The translations under genes and the position numbers were made by a program. A DNA stretch of 28,405 nucleotides from contig CAAFWT010000137.1 of NCBI GenBank assembly GCA_900766785.1, forward strand, positions 1-28,405, written 5' to 3'. Numbering within the stretch: the stretch's first letter is position 1; each line of letters opens with the position of its first letter. This document shows, in pieces, positions 7,852 through 16,800 of the stretch. The notes beneath the pieces were generated by a model. That model saw only the letters and a list, made by a program, of their open reading frames with translations. It made no database searches and was not told where the DNA came from. Source of the stretch: an uncultured Paraprevotella sp. GTDB taxonomy: Bacteria; Bacteroidota; Bacteroidia; Bacteroidales; Bacteroidaceae.

Positions 7852-7952
7852 AGGGTTGTATGTTCTCTTGGTCGCCTTCTGCTTCGCGAGTGCGGGCTTT
7901 GGCGAATGTGTTTGGTTTTGTTTAATCAATGGAGTGGTGGATGAGGGGGCGC

Positions 7953-9206
7953 TCAGGGGCGCGTTTGTCCTTCTCCGTCTATCATCCACTTGTATGTGGT
8001 CAGGGCAGAGAGTCCCATGGGGCCGCGTGGTCCCAGTTTCTGAGTGCTGATTCCTATCTCGGCACCCAGTCCGAACTGTCCTCCGTCGGTGAAACTTGTG
8101 GGAGCATTCCAGTAGACACATGCGGCATCCACTTCCCTCTGGAATCTTCTGGCCTCAGGCTCTTCGCTGGTTACAATGCTTTCGCTGTGCCCCGAACCAT
8201 ACTGGGCAATGTGCCTGATGGCTTCATCTGTGGAGCTTACCGCATGGATGCCCATGGCATAGTCCATATATTCTGTATGGTAGACTTCTTCCTCGTTTCC
8301 CTGAATGGGAGAGATCAGGTGGGCAGGATAGAAACCCAGGTGGGGGAGTACCGTTGCATCGGCATGCAGTCTCACCTGCTTCTGTGCCAATGGTGCCAGC
8401 AGAATGTCCAGTTTGTCAAGGAGAGCTTCATGGACCAGGAGTGTGTCGAGTGCATTGCATACGCTCACACGTCGGGTCTTGCCATTGTGAATGATGCGGG
8501 CTGCCATGTCCAGATTGGCCGAGGGTGCCACATAGGTGTGCACCACTCCTGCTCCTGTCTCTATCACGGGGATACGTGCAGTGTCGCGTACAAATTCAAT
8601 GAGTTTCTTACCTCCTCGGGGGATGCATACATCTATGTAGCCAGTGGCTTCCAGCATCTGGGCAGTGGCTTCGTGGGTGGCAGGAAGCAGGGTGGCTGCC
8701 GCATGGGGCAAGCCATGAGTCTGCAGAACTTGGTGTATCAGATTCATGATGGCCTGGTTGGATATGTCGGCATCTTTACCTCCCTTGAGTATGCAGGCAT
8801 TGCCACTCTTCATGCACAGAGAGAATACATCAAAGGTTACATTGGGACGTGCCTCATACACCACACCCACCACTCCGAAAGGTACACTCATGCGGCGCAA
8901 CCGAAGTCCGTTGGGGAGGATGCGTTCTTCCAGAGTGATGTCCAGAGGAGACTGCAGGGCGGCCACATGGCGCATGTCCTGGGCTATGGCTCCCAGTCTC
9001 TCTGACGTGAGCATCAGACGGTCATAGAGGGGGGATGTGCGGTCCATTCGTGCCAAGTCAGCCTTGTTGGCTTGCAAGAGTTCCTCAGTATGTGTTTCTA
9101 TGGCATCTGCCACATCCAGGAGCACACGGTTGCGTTGCTCGGTGGAGAGGGATGCCACCTGCCGGGCTGCTTCTCGGCTCTGTATGAAGAGGGGTTTCAG
9201 TGTCAT
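7953..9206 (-). CDS. proA: Glutamate-5-semialdehyde dehydrogenase (gamma-glutamyl phosphate reductase)
   Basis: ProA reduces gamma-glutamyl phosphate with NADPH to glutamate semialdehyde, the second step of proline synthesis. The protein has 417 residues from the chosen start, the same as E. coli ProA. Motifs include VVYEARPNVT (116-125), the catalytic cysteine C250 in VSVCNALDTLLVH, FTDGGQFGLGAE, and the ending GPMGLSALTTYKW. An ATG at 9242 would add 12 residues and overlap proB by 23 bases. The ATG at 9206 aligns with the E. coli N-terminus and leaves a 13-base gap to the proB stop, so it is preferred. Confidence 0.95.
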   Translation of the reverse strand: MTLKPLFIQSREAARQVASLSTEQRNRVLLDVADAIETHTEELLQANKADLARMDRTSPLYDRLMLTSERLGAIAQDMRHVAALQSPLDITLEERILPNGLRLRRMSVPFGVVGVVYEARPNVTFDVFSLCMKSGNACILKGGKDADISNQAIMNLIHQVLQTHGLPHAAATLLPATHEATAQMLEATGYIDVCIPRGGKKLIEFVRDTARIPVIETGAGVVHTYVAPSANLDMAARIIHNGKTRRVSVCNALDTLLVHEALLDKLDILLAPLAQKQVRLHADATVLPHLGFYPAHLISPIQGNEEEVYHTEYMDYAMGIHAVSSTDEAIRHIAQYGSGHSESIVTSEEPEARRFQREVDAACVYWNAPTSFTDGGQFGLGAEIGISTQKLGPRGPMGLSALTTYKWMIDGEGQTRP

Positions 9207-9219
9207 GTGTGTGACGTTT

Positions 9220-10287
9220 TTAGTCAATGCTGAGATAGTCATAGTGTATGATGGGTTTCACATCATGCTTGCCTATTGCTGATACTGCTTCGTGGGAGGA
9301 GTAAGCACTGCGTCCTATGCCTATGCGTTGTCCCTGCGGGTCTATGATGCTCACGATGTCACCTTCCTCAAAGTCTCCTTTTACTTGAGTGACACCCACC
9401 ATGAGCAGACTTACGGCCTGGTTGCCCCGCAGTGCTTCTGCTGCTTTGGCGTTGATGTGCAATTCACCTTTGGCAAAGCTCTGGCTGTGTGCCAGCCATT
9501 TCTTGATGCCCGATACCGGTTGGCTCACAGGCAGGAACTCCGTGTGAGGAATCTCTTCGGGACGTGTCAGGAGGTCTGCCAGTATATTGGTTCGCCCTCC
9601 GTTGGCTATGATTACCCTGATGCCTTCTTCTGCCACTCTGCGTGCAATACTGCACTTGGTAAGCATGCCACCGCGGCCAAATCCGCTTCGCTCTGTCTGG
9701 ATGTATGGTGTGAGGTCATCTCCTGGCTTCACCTGTCTGATGAGGCGTGCCTCGGGATTGCTGGGACTGCCGGTGTATATCCCATCGATATTGCTCAGAA
9801 TGATGAGGCAATGGGCATTCATCATGGAAGCTATCAGTCCGGAGAGTTCATCGTTGTCGGTAAACATCAATTCCGTCACACTCACAGTATCGTTTTCGTT
9901 GACAATGGGGACCACTCCGTTGTCGAGCATCACCCCCATGCAGGCACGTTGGTTGAGATATTGCTGTCGTGAGGAGAAATTCTCCTTCATGGTGAGCACC
10001 TGTCCCACATGAATGCCATACTCGCGAAAGAGGTCATAATAGAGATTGATGAGCTTGGCCTGTCCCAGAGCCGAGAACAGTTGGCGCTGCTCCACGCTGT
10101 CCAATCGACGGTCAGTATGCAGCTCGCCTCGGCCACAGGCCACTGCACCACTGGATACCAGGATGACCTGATGGCCCTCAGCTCTGAGCCATGCCACCTG
10201 GTCCACCACAGCAGAGATACGGGTGATATCCAACTTCCCGTCTGTACGTGTAAGAACGTTGGACCCTATCTTGATTACATATCTCAT
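9220..10287 (-). CDS. proB: Glutamate 5-kinase
   Basis: ProB phosphorylates glutamate to gamma-glutamyl phosphate, the first committed step of proline synthesis and the usual point of proline feedback. The 355-residue protein has an amino-acid-kinase domain (1 to about 250) with IKIGSNVLT at the N-terminus, the substrate segment VPIVNENDTVSVTEL, FTDNDELS, and GRGGMLTK near the end of the domain. A PUA domain follows (about 272-350). It sits between proC (36-base gap) and proA, and all three are read leftward, so the proline pathway is complete here. Confidence 0.96.
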   Translation of the reverse strand: MRYVIKIGSNVLTRTDGKLDITRISAVVDQVAWLRAEGHQVILVSSGAVACGRGELHTDRRLDSVEQRQLFSALGQAKLINLYYDLFREYGIHVGQVLTMKENFSSRQQYLNQRACMGVMLDNGVVPIVNENDTVSVTELMFTDNDELSGLIASMMNAHCLIILSNIDGIYTGSPSNPEARLIRQVKPGDDLTPYIQTERSGFGRGGMLTKCSIARRVAEEGIRVIIANGGRTNILADLLTRPEEIPHTEFLPVSQPVSGIKKWLAHSQSFAKGELHINAKAAEALRGNQAVSLLMVGVTQVKGDFEEGDIVSIIDPQGQRIGIGRSAYSSHEAVSAIGKHDVKPIIHYDYLSID

Positions 10288-10323
10288 TTCTCTTTTCTTA
10301 TCCTGTTACCTTTGCCTTTCGTG

Positions 10324-11121
10324 TCATTTTACACTTGCCTTCAGTCCGCGTATCACGGCAGAGGTGAATCCTGCGTGCTCCATCTCATTGAGTCCCTTGA
10401 TGGTAAAGCCGCCAGGCGTGGTTACCTTGTCAATCTCTTGCTCAGGGTTGCTTCCGCTCTCCTGCAGTAAAGCCGCTGCTCCGGCCATGGTCTGGAGCAC
10501 CACCTGCAGTGCATCGTGAGCTTTAATCCCCAGTTCCACGCCACCTTCCGTGGCAGCGCGAGCATATCTCATGGCATAGGCAATGCCGCATGAAGCCAAA
10601 GCCATCCCGGCCGGCAGGCATCTCTCTTCTGTAATCATCACACGTCCCATCTCTTCAAAGAGGTTGGCGATGGCCTGAGTCTGACTGTCGCTGGCGTTGA
10701 CAGGTACAAGGAATGTCATGGACTGCCCTACGGATGCTGCCGTGTTGGGGAGGCAAAGGAGTGTCTGGGGAGATGACCCATTGCTCTCCATCTGCTCACA
10801 GATGTGCTGTCCCGACATACCTGCCACCACCGATACCAGTGTATGCCTGCCATGGTCCATCACAGGTTTGATCTGTTCCAGAACCTGGTCGGCTAGCCAT
10901 GGCTTGACGCACAGGATAATCACTTCGGCCTGGGCGACAGCCTCGCAGTTGTCTGTCACCACGTGGGCTCCTTGCTGCTGGAAGACAGCCAGCTTCTCCT
11001 TGTGTGGATTGGCCAGCCAAAGATTGGTGGGGGAGATGTTGCCCGAACGTAACAGTCCCTTGGCAATGGAGCCACCCATGGCTCCTACGCCTATGATTGC
11101 GATTTTCGTTTGCTGTGTCAT
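10324..11121 (-). CDS. proC: Pyrroline-5-carboxylate reductase
   Basis: ProC reduces pyrroline-5-carboxylate to proline with NAD(P)H. The 265-residue length is standard. The N-terminus has the Rossmann motif IIGVGAMGGSIAKGLL (9-24), followed by the conserved VKPW segment. The C-terminal domain carries the family helix with PGGFTIKGLNEME near the end. Its ATG overlaps the stop of the upstream acyl-CoA ligase in an ATGA, so the two are probably translationally coupled. Confidence 0.96.
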   Translation of the reverse strand: MTQQTKIAIIGVGAMGGSIAKGLLRSGNISPTNLWLANPHKEKLAVFQQQGAHVVTDNCEAVAQAEVIILCVKPWLADQVLEQIKPVMDHGRHTLVSVVAGMSGQHICEQMESNGSSPQTLLCLPNTAASVGQSMTFLVPVNASDSQTQAIANLFEEMGRVMITEERCLPAGMALASCGIAYAMRYARAATEGGVELGIKAHDALQVVLQTMAGAAALLQESGSNPEQEIDKVTTPGGFTIKGLNEMEHAGFTSAVIRGLKASVK

Positions 11122-12776
11122 GCTTTATTGTCTTTCTCTCTGATTTCCACGCGACGAATCTTCCCTGAGATGGTCTTGGGCAGTTTGTCCACGAATTCTA
11201 TTATCCTGGGGTATTTGTAAGGGGCAGTCACGTGTTTCACGTGGTTCTGCAATTCGGTAACCAATGCTTCTCCTGATTTCTGTTTCCACTCCTTGGCCAA
11301 TACTACTGTAGCTTTGACCACAGCACCGCGTATCTCATCGGGTACACCAGTGACGGCACATTCCACCACAGCGGGATGCGTCATGAGTGCATTCTCCACC
11401 TCAAAGGGACCTATTCGGTAGCCTGAACTCTTGATGACATCATCTATTCGGCCTTCAAACCAATAGTATCCCTCTTCGTCACGCCATGCCATGTCTCCTG
11501 TGTGGTAATATCCATCATGCCACACTTCCCGTGTCAGCTGAGGGTCTCTATAGTAATACTTGAAGAGTCCCAGAGGCTTCTGGTCAACGATGCGGATGCA
11601 TATTTCTCCCTTTTCGCCATCCTCACATTCCGACAGGTCGGAGCGCAGGATGTGTACATCGTATTGAGGATTCGGCTTTCCCATACTGCCAGGCTTGGGC
11701 TTTATCCAGGGGAATGTGCCCAGGGTCATTGTGGTCTCTGTCTGTCCGAATCCCTCATATATGTGCAGGCCTGTAAGTTCATAAAACCGTTCTGCCACGG
11801 AGGGATTCATGGCCTCGCCTGCTGTGGTGCAGTACTTCAGGCTACTCAAATCATATTGGCTGAGGTCCTCCAGAATCATGAATCTATAGATGGTGGGTGG
11901 GGCGCAGAAGGATGTCACATGATATTTCTCTATCTGGCGCATGATACTGTCAGCATGGAACTTCTCATGGTCATATACAAAGACGGTGGCGCCGGCAAAC
12001 CATTGCCCATACAACTTGCCCCATACAGCTTTTCCCCATCCCGTGTCGGCAACAGTGAGATGGATGGAACCCTCATGCAGATTGTGCCAGTAAACACCTG
12101 TGGTGATATGGCCCAAGGCATACAGATGGTCATGAGCCACCATCTTGGGTTCGCCGCTCGTACCACTGGTAAAGTACATGAGCAGGGTGTCTTCATTGCA
12201 GTTCACATGACTGGGTCTCTGAAACTCCGGTGCACTTGTCCATTCCTTCATCCAGTCATGGAATCCTTCGGGTACCAGGGGACCTATGCTTACCAGGGTA
12301 CGTACGCTCGGACTTTCAGGCATGGCCTCCTGTATCTGTTCCAGCACATAAGCATCTCCGCAAGCGATGATGGCTTTTACTGATGCTCTGTTGTTGCGGT
12401 ATATGATATCTTTGCGGGTGAGCATGTGGGTGGCAGGAACCGTGATGGCTCCCAGCTTGCTGAGTGCCAGCATGGCTATCCACCACTGGTAATGCCGCTT
12501 CAGGATGAGCATTACCACATCACCGTGTCCGATGCCTAAGGAATGGAAGTATGAGGCTGCACGATTGCTCATCTCACGCATTTCGCGGAAGGTAAATGCC
12601 TTCTCTTCTCCCTTGTCATTGGTCCATAGGAGTGCCACGCCATCGGGTTTGATGCGTGCCCACTCATCCATCACATCATAGGCGAAATTGAAATCCTCTG
12701 GTATGATAAACTCCAGATGGTCGGCATAGTCTTGCTCGCTACAGAAGGTGGTCTGTTTCAGGAATCTCTCTATCAT
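11118..12776 (-). CDS. AMP-forming acyl-CoA synthetase (acetyl/medium-chain ACSM-like)
   Basis: This is an ANL-superfamily adenylate-forming enzyme that activates a carboxylic acid with ATP and passes it to CoA. The 552-residue protein has the P-loop YFTSGTSGEPKMVAH (201-215), GEAMNPS (320-326), YEGFGQTETT (340-349), YHTGDMAWRDEEGYYWFEGR (424-443) and PKTISGKIRR with the catalytic lysine K539. The closest family appears to be acetyl-CoA or medium-chain acyl-CoA synthetases; the substrate cannot be read from sequence. An upstream extension of the frame overlaps the XRE-cupin gene, so the ATG at 12776, 17 bases after that gene's stop, is used. The ligase and regulator form a pair inside an amino-acid cluster. 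proC overlaps its stop codon. Confidence 0.9.
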   Translation of the reverse strand: MIERFLKQTTFCSEQDYADHLEFIIPEDFNFAYDVMDEWARIKPDGVALLWTNDKGEEKAFTFREMREMSNRAASYFHSLGIGHGDVVMLILKRHYQWWIAMLALSKLGAITVPATHMLTRKDIIYRNNRASVKAIIACGDAYVLEQIQEAMPESPSVRTLVSIGPLVPEGFHDWMKEWTSAPEFQRPSHVNCNEDTLLMYFTSGTSGEPKMVAHDHLYALGHITTGVYWHNLHEGSIHLTVADTGWGKAVWGKLYGQWFAGATVFVYDHEKFHADSIMRQIEKYHVTSFCAPPTIYRFMILEDLSQYDLSSLKYCTTAGEAMNPSVAERFYELTGLHIYEGFGQTETTMTLGTFPWIKPKPGSMGKPNPQYDVHILRSDLSECEDGEKGEICIRIVDQKPLGLFKYYYRDPQLTREVWHDGYYHTGDMAWRDEEGYYWFEGRIDDVIKSSGYRIGPFEVENALMTHPAVVECAVTGVPDEIRGAVVKATVVLAKEWKQKSGEALVTELQNHVKHVTAPYKYPRIIEFVDKLPKTISGKIRRVEIREKDNKA

Positions 12777-12793
12777 CTCTTTCCCTCCTGATT

Positions 12794-13348
12794 TTATATG
12801 ATGATGCAGACAAATGTGGCGGGTTTGTCGTTGAGGGCACGGAAACAATGCATACGTTTGCTGTCAAAGTAGATGCTGTCTCCAGGTTCCAGTATGAGAG
12901 ACTTGCCCTCAATGGTAACCTCCAGTGTTCCGCTCAGTATATAGTCAAATTCCTGACCATCATGGTTGTTCTGTGTGTGTTTCCTATCGCCGGCCAATGG
13001 AGTCACCTGCACGATGAATGGGTCAACTTTTCGGTTGCGGAATCCCATGGCCAGACTCTTGTACTTATAGTCATTGTTTCTGTCCACTTCAGGACCCTTA
13101 CCGGAACGGGTGACAAAATAACCACTCATGCGTGGCTCTTCACCGAAGATGAGCACATCCAGGTCTATGCCATAGCGCTTGGAGATGCGTGAGAGACGGT
13201 ATACAGAGGGGTCTGCCTCGCCTGCCTCTATCTTCAGATAGTGTTCCAGGGAAACTTCGCACAGTTCGGCAACATCCTCGGCAGGGATGTTGAATATCTC
13301 TCTCAGTCCCTTGAGCCGTTCGCCTATTTGTTTGTTGTGGTCTTCCAT
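12794..13348 (-). CDS. XRE-family regulator with C-terminal cupin domain
   Basis: The 184-residue protein joins an N-terminal helix-turn-helix domain (about 6-62) to a cupin domain (about 105-184) with a metal-site-like HTQNNHDGQEFDYILSG stretch and the closing GDSIYFDSKRMHC motif. Proteins of this type sense a small ligand in the cupin barrel and control nearby genes. Here the obvious partner is the acyl-CoA ligase that begins 17 bases downstream. A TTG two codons upstream (13354) could also start the frame, but the ATG at 13348 is more likely. It follows argD by 53 bases. The ligand is unknown. Confidence 0.9.
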   Translation of the reverse strand: MEDHNKQIGERLKGLREIFNIPAEDVAELCEVSLEHYLKIEAGEADPSVYRLSRISKRYGIDLDVLIFGEEPRMSGYFVTRSGKGPEVDRNNDYKYKSLAMGFRNRKVDPFIVQVTPLAGDRKHTQNNHDGQEFDYILSGTLEVTIEGKSLILEPGDSIYFDSKRMHCFRALNDKPATFVCIII

Positions 13349-13401
13349 AATCAACAGAGTTTTGAGGATTCGGGTGTGGGGGTGTATATTCAGCAGGATT
13401 G

Positions 13402-14544
13402 TCAGAGACTGTTGAGTACAGTCTCAAGACGTGTGATGAAGTCATCCACCTGAGCCTCTGTGAGGCACAGAGGGGGCAGTATGCGCAGGATGTTGGTACC
13501 GGCGCAGCCTGTGAAGCAATGTTGCTCGTGGATGAGGCGTGAGCGCACCTCCTTGTGTGGAATGTCCAGTACGATACCTATCATCAGTCCGCGGCCCCTC
13601 ACCTCCAGGATGTGATGGGTGCGCTGCTGTAACTGAAGGATTTGACTCTTCAGGTATTCGCCCACCTTGCGGGCGTTTTCCACCAGATGTTCCTGCTCGA
13701 AGACTTCCAGGACGGCCAGTGCTGCAGCACAAGCCATATGGTTTCCTCCGAAGGTGGTGCCCAGTTGGCCATAAACGGGCTTGAAGGTGGGGGAGATGAG
13801 CACTCCTCCCATCGGGAATCCGTTGCCGATGCCTTTGGCCACGGTAATCAGGTCGGGACGTATGCCCAGCCACTGGTGGGCAAAGAACTTGCCGCTTCGG
13901 CCATATCCGCACTGGATTTCATCACAGATGAGGAAGGCTCCGTTCTGATGACACGCTTCCAATAGTCCCTGTGCAAATTCCTCTGTAAGCATGTGACAGC
14001 CGCCCACACCCTGTATGCACTCCACTATGCAGGCACACACATCGCCTTTTTCCAACTCGGCCTTCCATGCCTCCAAATCGTTGATGGGCAGGTAGGTGAC
14101 GTGGTGGTTGGCATTGATGGGGGCAATGATTTTGGGATTCTGAGTGGCCTCCACAGCCAGAGATGTGCGTCCATGAAAGGCTTTCTCTGCTGATAGGATG
14201 CGTGTACGCCCGTTGGTGAACGATGCCAGTTTCATGGCATTCTCGTTGGCTTCTGCTCCTGAGTTGATGAGGAAGAACTGATAATCCTCGTAGCCACTCG
14301 CTTTGCCTAACTGCTCTGCCAGTTGTTCCTGCAGACGATTGATGACTGAGTTGCTATAGAAACCCAGTTTGGACGACTGCTCATGCAATCTCTCCACATA
14401 GTGTTTGTGACAATGTCCGATGCTGATGACAGCATGACCGCCATAGAGGTCCAGGTATTCCTGCCCCCGGTCATCCCACACCTTGCAGCCTTCTCCCTTG
14501 ACGATGTTGATGTCGAAGAGAGGATATACATCAAATAACTTCAT
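13402..14544 (-). CDS. argD: N-acylornithine aminotransferase (ArgD)
   Basis: This PLP enzyme converts N-acyl-glutamate semialdehyde to N-acylornithine using glutamate. The 380-residue protein is a class-III aminotransferase, with INSGAEANENAMKLA (94-108), the family FHGRT segment (123-127), CDEIQCGYGRSGK (207-219) and the PLP lysine K237 in TVAKGIGNGFPMG. Given the Ser90 ArgF', the acyl group is probably succinyl rather than acetyl, but nothing in ArgD itself settles this. It lies between argC (42-base gap) and the XRE-cupin gene. Confidence 0.95.
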   Translation of the reverse strand: MKLFDVYPLFDINIVKGEGCKVWDDRGQEYLDLYGGHAVISIGHCHKHYVERLHEQSSKLGFYSNSVINRLQEQLAEQLGKASGYEDYQFFLINSGAEANENAMKLASFTNGRTRILSAEKAFHGRTSLAVEATQNPKIIAPINANHHVTYLPINDLEAWKAELEKGDVCACIVECIQGVGGCHMLTEEFAQGLLEACHQNGAFLICDEIQCGYGRSGKFFAHQWLGIRPDLITVAKGIGNGFPMGGVLISPTFKPVYGQLGTTFGGNHMACAAALAVLEVFEQEHLVENARKVGEYLKSQILQLQQRTHHILEVRGRGLMIGIVLDIPHKEVRSRLIHEQHCFTGCAGTNILRILPPLCLTEAQVDDFITRLETVLNSL

Positions 14545-14586
14545 TGCTTGTCAGAGTGTTCTTGTTCTGTGTCTGTGTAGTCATGC

Positions 14587-15552
14587 TCAGAAGGCTGATG
14601 CCTTGAGGCGCAGCCCTGTGTCCTCGGGCAATCCGAACATGAGGTTCATATTCTCTACGGCCTGCCCTACAGCCCCTTTCAGGAGGTTGTCGATGCAGGA
14701 CACCATGAGCAGCTGGTCGGCATATCGCTCCACGTACACCAGTGCCTTGTTGGTGTTGACCACCTGTTTCATGTCGGGTGATGTGCTTACCACGTGGGTG
14801 AAGGCAGCATCCCGATAATAGTCCTCGTATATGGCCTTCACCTCCTCTATAGGTGTGTTGCAGCGTGCATAGGATGTTACGAAAATGCCTCGGGTAAAAC
14901 ATCCACGCTGGGGGATGAAGAACATCTGGCCATCGTACTGTGGTTGCAGCTCATGGATGGTCTGATTTATCTCATGCAGATGCTGATGCGTGAAGGTCTT
15001 GTAGATGGAGATATTGTCGTTGCGCCAGGAGAAATGAGTGGTTGCACCTGGTTTCTGTCCTGCTCCTGTGCTTCCGGTGATGCCGTTGGTGTGTATGTCG
15101 CCGCTTATAATCCCTGCTTTCAGTGCAGGCAGGAGTCCCAGCTGGATGCAGGTGGCAAAGCATCCGGGATTGGCCAGATGCATGCACGTGCTTATTTCCT
15201 GCCGGTGTGTCTCGGGCAGTCCGTACACATAGTCGTGCTCTCCTGCTATACGAAAGTCCTGTGCCAGATCGATAATCTTCACATGGCTGGGTATCGTGTG
15301 CTCCTGCAGAAAGGCTCTGCTCTTTCCGTGTCCAAAGCAGAAGAAGACCACATCCACCTCGCCGAAGGGCATCTCGGCAGTGAAGCGCATGTCAGTCTCT
15401 CCCATGAGTCCTTCGTGCACGTCACATATCAGATTGCCCGCATTGCTCTCACTGTTGGCAAACACTATTTCGGCCTGAGGGTGATTGATGAGCAGGCGAA
15501 TGAGTTCGCCACCTGTATAGCCTGCTGCTCCCAGTATTCCTACTCTTACCAT
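14587..15552 (-). CDS. argC: N-acyl-gamma-glutamyl-phosphate reductase (ArgC)
   Basis: ArgC reduces the N-acylated glutamyl phosphate to the semialdehyde with NADPH. The 321-residue protein is of the shorter bacterial type. It begins with the nucleotide-binding motif GILGAAGYTGGELIRLL (5-21) and has the catalytic cysteine C131 in ANPGCFATCIQLG. A conserved GSTGAGQKPG segment follows. It starts 5 bases after the argG stop, which implies tight coupling. The neighbouring kinase gene argB is not in this window. Confidence 0.96.
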   Translation of the reverse strand: MVRVGILGAAGYTGGELIRLLINHPQAEIVFANSESNAGNLICDVHEGLMGETDMRFTAEMPFGEVDVVFFCFGHGKSRAFLQEHTIPSHVKIIDLAQDFRIAGEHDYVYGLPETHRQEISTCMHLANPGCFATCIQLGLLPALKAGIISGDIHTNGITGSTGAGQKPGATTHFSWRNDNISIYKTFTHQHLHEINQTIHELQPQYDGQMFFIPQRGCFTRGIFVTSYARCNTPIEEVKAIYEDYYRDAAFTHVVSTSPDMKQVVNTNKALVYVERYADQLLMVSCIDNLLKGAVGQAVENMNLMFGLPEDTGLRLKASAF

Positions 15553-15557
15553 ACTTT

Positions 15558-16763
15558 TTATCTCTCTTCGTCGGGGTGAGCCAGGTAATAGGCACGCAGT
15601 GGTGTGCTTGTCACCTTGATGAATCCCTTTGCTTCCTCGCTGGTCCAGCCTTTGGCTCCTTCGCCATATTCTCCCAACTTGTTCTTCACCAGGTCATTGG
15701 GTGTGTCGCAACCTACAGTCTGGAAACAGTAGGGGCGCAGTTCCAGTGTCACAGTACCGGTCACGTTTCGCTGGCTGCTGGTGAGCATGGCTTCGATATC
15801 AGGCATGACGGGCTCCAGATACTGACTCTCGTGCAGGAACATGCCATACCAGTTGCTCACCTGGTCCTTCCAGTATTGCTGCCATTTGCTCAGGGTGTAC
15901 TTCTCCAGGAAACGATGAGCTGCGATAATGAGCATGGGGGCTGCTGCCTCAAAGCCTACACGTCCCTTGATGCCTACGATGGTGTCGCCCACATGGCAGT
16001 CACGTCCGATGGCATAGGCTGCTCCTATCTCTTCCACAGCCTGTATGGCTCTGATGTGGTCCTCGTAGTGCTGCCCGTTGACACTGATGAGCTCGCCCTT
16101 TTCAAATCCCAGCGAGAGAATCTCGGACTCTTGCTTGGTGGGATGCTTCAGGTATGCACTCTCGGGCAATCCCTGTGTGCTGTCCAGGATTTCTCCTCCG
16201 CAGATGCTGGTTCCCCAGATGCCCACGTTGTAGGAATACTTCAGCTTGGTGAAGTCGGCATGGAACCCGTTCTGGTTCAGATAGTCAATCTCTTCCTTGC
16301 GACTGAGGTTCCCGTCGCGAGTGAGAGTGATGATTTCCACACCTGGAGCCATTACCAGGAAGGTCATATCGAACCGTATCTGGTCATTTCCTGCACCCGT
16401 GCTGCCGTGTGCTATGGCGCTGGCGCCTATCTCCTTGGCATATCTGGCTATGGCCAATGCCTGGAAGATACGTTCCGAACTCACGCTGATGGGATAGCAG
16501 TTGTTTCGGAGCACATTGCCATACACCATATACTTGAGCGACTTCTCGTAATACTCCTTTGTGACATCCAGTGTGACGTACTTGGTGGCACCCAGTTTGT
16601 ATGCATTCTCCTCGTTGGTCTTCAACTGCTCAGGGCTGAATCCTCCTGTGTTGGCGCATGCTGCGTATACCTCATACCCCTTTTCCTTGGCCAGATACAT
16701 CACGGTGTAACTGGTGTCGAGGCCGCCGCTGAAGGCAACCACCACTTTCTTCTTCTCTTCCAT
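15558..16763 (-). CDS. argG: Argininosuccinate synthase
   Basis: ArgG joins citrulline and aspartate with ATP to form argininosuccinate. The 401-residue protein has the N-type PP-loop AFSGGLDTS (10-18), the AHGSTGAGNDQIRFD segment, and IGRDCHVGDTIVGIKGRVGFE in the C-terminal half. In the acylated pathway an amidohydrolase must deacylate N-acylcitrulline before this step; no such gene is seen here. argC follows after 5 bases and the GNAT gene precedes it by 37 bases. Confidence 0.97.
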   Translation of the reverse strand: MEEKKKVVVAFSGGLDTSYTVMYLAKEKGYEVYAACANTGGFSPEQLKTNEENAYKLGATKYVTLDVTKEYYEKSLKYMVYGNVLRNNCYPISVSSERIFQALAIARYAKEIGASAIAHGSTGAGNDQIRFDMTFLVMAPGVEIITLTRDGNLSRKEEIDYLNQNGFHADFTKLKYSYNVGIWGTSICGGEILDSTQGLPESAYLKHPTKQESEILSLGFEKGELISVNGQHYEDHIRAIQAVEEIGAAYAIGRDCHVGDTIVGIKGRVGFEAAAPMLIIAAHRFLEKYTLSKWQQYWKDQVSNWYGMFLHESQYLEPVMPDIEAMLTSSQRNVTGTVTLELRPYCFQTVGCDTPNDLVKNKLGEYGEGAKGWTSEEAKGFIKVTSTPLRAYYLAHPDEER

Positions 16764-16800
16764 ATCTGTTTGTATGCTTGTTTTTTCTTTATTTGCTTGT

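Noticed and set aside
7852..8121. N-terminal extension of the argF' frame.
   Set aside because: It overlaps proA by more than 160 bases, has unnatural composition, and is absent from known succinylornithine transcarbamylases. The ATG at 7851 gives the standard length.
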